Shown: piece by piece, positions 63,720 to 64,000 of the stretch
Layout: every line of letters starts with the position of its first letter
Numbering within the stretch: the first letter of the stretch is position 1
Assembly (NCBI GenBank): GCA_963843645.1
Contig: CAWJLE010000001.1
Span: 124,001 to 188,000 of the forward strand
Direction: 5' to 3'
Origin: CAWJLE01 sp963843645
Lineage (GTDB): Bacteria > Chloroflexota > Anaerolineae > DAOTYC01
DNA length: 64,000 nt
Program-made: the position numbers and the translations under genes
Notes under the pieces: model-generated
What the model was told of the DNA's origin: nothing
The model's database searches: none
Seen by the model: only the letters and a program-made list of their open reading frames with translations

Positions 63720-64000
63720 ATGGTGCGCGGAGAAAAGCAAGAACTCGATAAGCCCCTCGCTCCATCGGCGTCCGGCGACAGGAGTCCCAAGCCGATCGTC
63801 CTCGCAACCAAGCTCTACGTCCCCCGCCCGACTCATCATCTCGTCCCTCGTCCCCGCCTGCTCGCACAGCTGCAATCCGCCCTCCAGCATCGACTGACGC
63901 TGGTCTGCGCCCCGGCCGGGTACGGCAAGACGACGCTGCTGGCGGAGTGGGCGCAGACCTCCCCCGCACCGCTCGCATGGGTGTCTCTGGACGAGGGCGA
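63720..64000 (+). CDS. MalT/LuxR-type ATP-dependent regulator, N-terminus only
   Basis: Starts ATG 63720 and runs off the window end (93 residues seen). After a charged leader come PIVLATKLYVPRPTHHLVPR, PRLLAQLQSALQHRLTLVCA and the P-loop APAGYGKTTLLAEWAQ, then LAWVSLDEG. This is the standard opening of MalT-like STAND regulators, which end in a LuxR helix-turn-helix and are abundant in Chloroflexota. The effector is unknown. Confidence 0.85.
   Translation, partial: MVRGEKQELDKPLAPSASGDRSPKPIVLATKLYVPRPTHHLVPRPRLLAQLQSALQHRLTLVCAPAGYGKTTLLAEWAQTSPAPLAWVSLDEG

Overview
The window is GC-rich bacterial DNA and most likely comes from a Chloroflexota genome (Anaerolineae-like). This is an inference from several features: a membrane kinase-like protein with a Thr/Pro linker, a choice-of-anchor-Q beta-helix surface protein, a MalT/LuxR-type regulator, many sugar ABC importers, and a large load of interspersed palindromic repeats. 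No rRNA or tRNA was recognised, so the assignment rests on gene content alone.

Layout. 1-8.6 kb: a tandem/palindromic repeat block, a secreted beta-helix protein, a transmembrane pseudokinase, a tandem universal stress protein, a CLC chloride carrier and a small membrane protein, followed by two eroded copies of the pseudokinase tail. 8.7-12.2 kb: two nearly identical IS110-type elements in perfect head-to-head inversion (a 3.5-kb palindrome). 12.2-18.4 kb: a minus-strand defence-like operon with its own promoter, in the order higB toxin, higA-ImmA antitoxin/protease, large STAND NTPase, DUF4062 protein. 18.7-59.5 kb: a rare-sugar/uronate catabolic island. Its left part (18.7-26.8 kb, minus) holds an aldolase remnant, two UroD-like proteins, a mutarotase-like protein and an UlaG-like lactonase under a GntR regulator. 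The plus operon (27.0-42.3 kb) holds a GntR regulator, an FAH-family hydrolase, a sugar ABC importer, two SDRs, a third UroD-like protein, a pyruvate/acetoin-dehydrogenase-like E1a-E1b-E2 set and a 2-hydroxyacid dehydrogenase. The minus operon (59.3 to 42.5 kb) holds a second ABC importer, a fucose-isomerase-like enzyme, a second E1a-E1b-E2 set, a tagaturonate-epimerase-like enzyme, a transaldolase, an SDR, a malate/lactate dehydrogenase, a DapA-type aldolase and an FGGY kinase. A double-length GntR regulator diverges at 59.65 kb. 61.1-63.3 kb: a three-gene selenium-metabolism cluster behind a structured leader. 63.7 kb onward: the start of a MalT-like regulator cut by the window edge.

How the genes fit together. 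The sugar island reads as uptake (two importers), ring opening and isomerisation (mutarotase, isomerase, UxaE), oxidation and phosphorylation (SDRs, kinase), cleavage (FAH, DapA, transaldolase) and oxidative decarboxylation of the 2-oxo acid product. The first (plus-strand) copy of the importer and E1/E2 set is riddled with frameshifts, and its E2 has lost its catalytic motif. The second (minus-strand) copy is clean.

The most unusual items are these. (i) The STAND NTPase and the neighbouring DUF4062 protein share a roughly 19-residue motif, at the N-terminus of one and near the C-terminus of the other, as in NLR/effector signalling pairs. (ii) A sugar-binding protein contains two almost identical complete binding domains in one chain. 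(iii) A GntR regulator contains two complete wHTH-FCD units. (iv) Several families of intergenic hairpins have a shared core but locus-specific outer arms that are also palindromic, often abutting stop codons. (v) One palindrome family is inserted inside coding regions. Most frameshifts lie between 22 and 45 kb and could be real decay or assembly indels. Sequence alone cannot decide.
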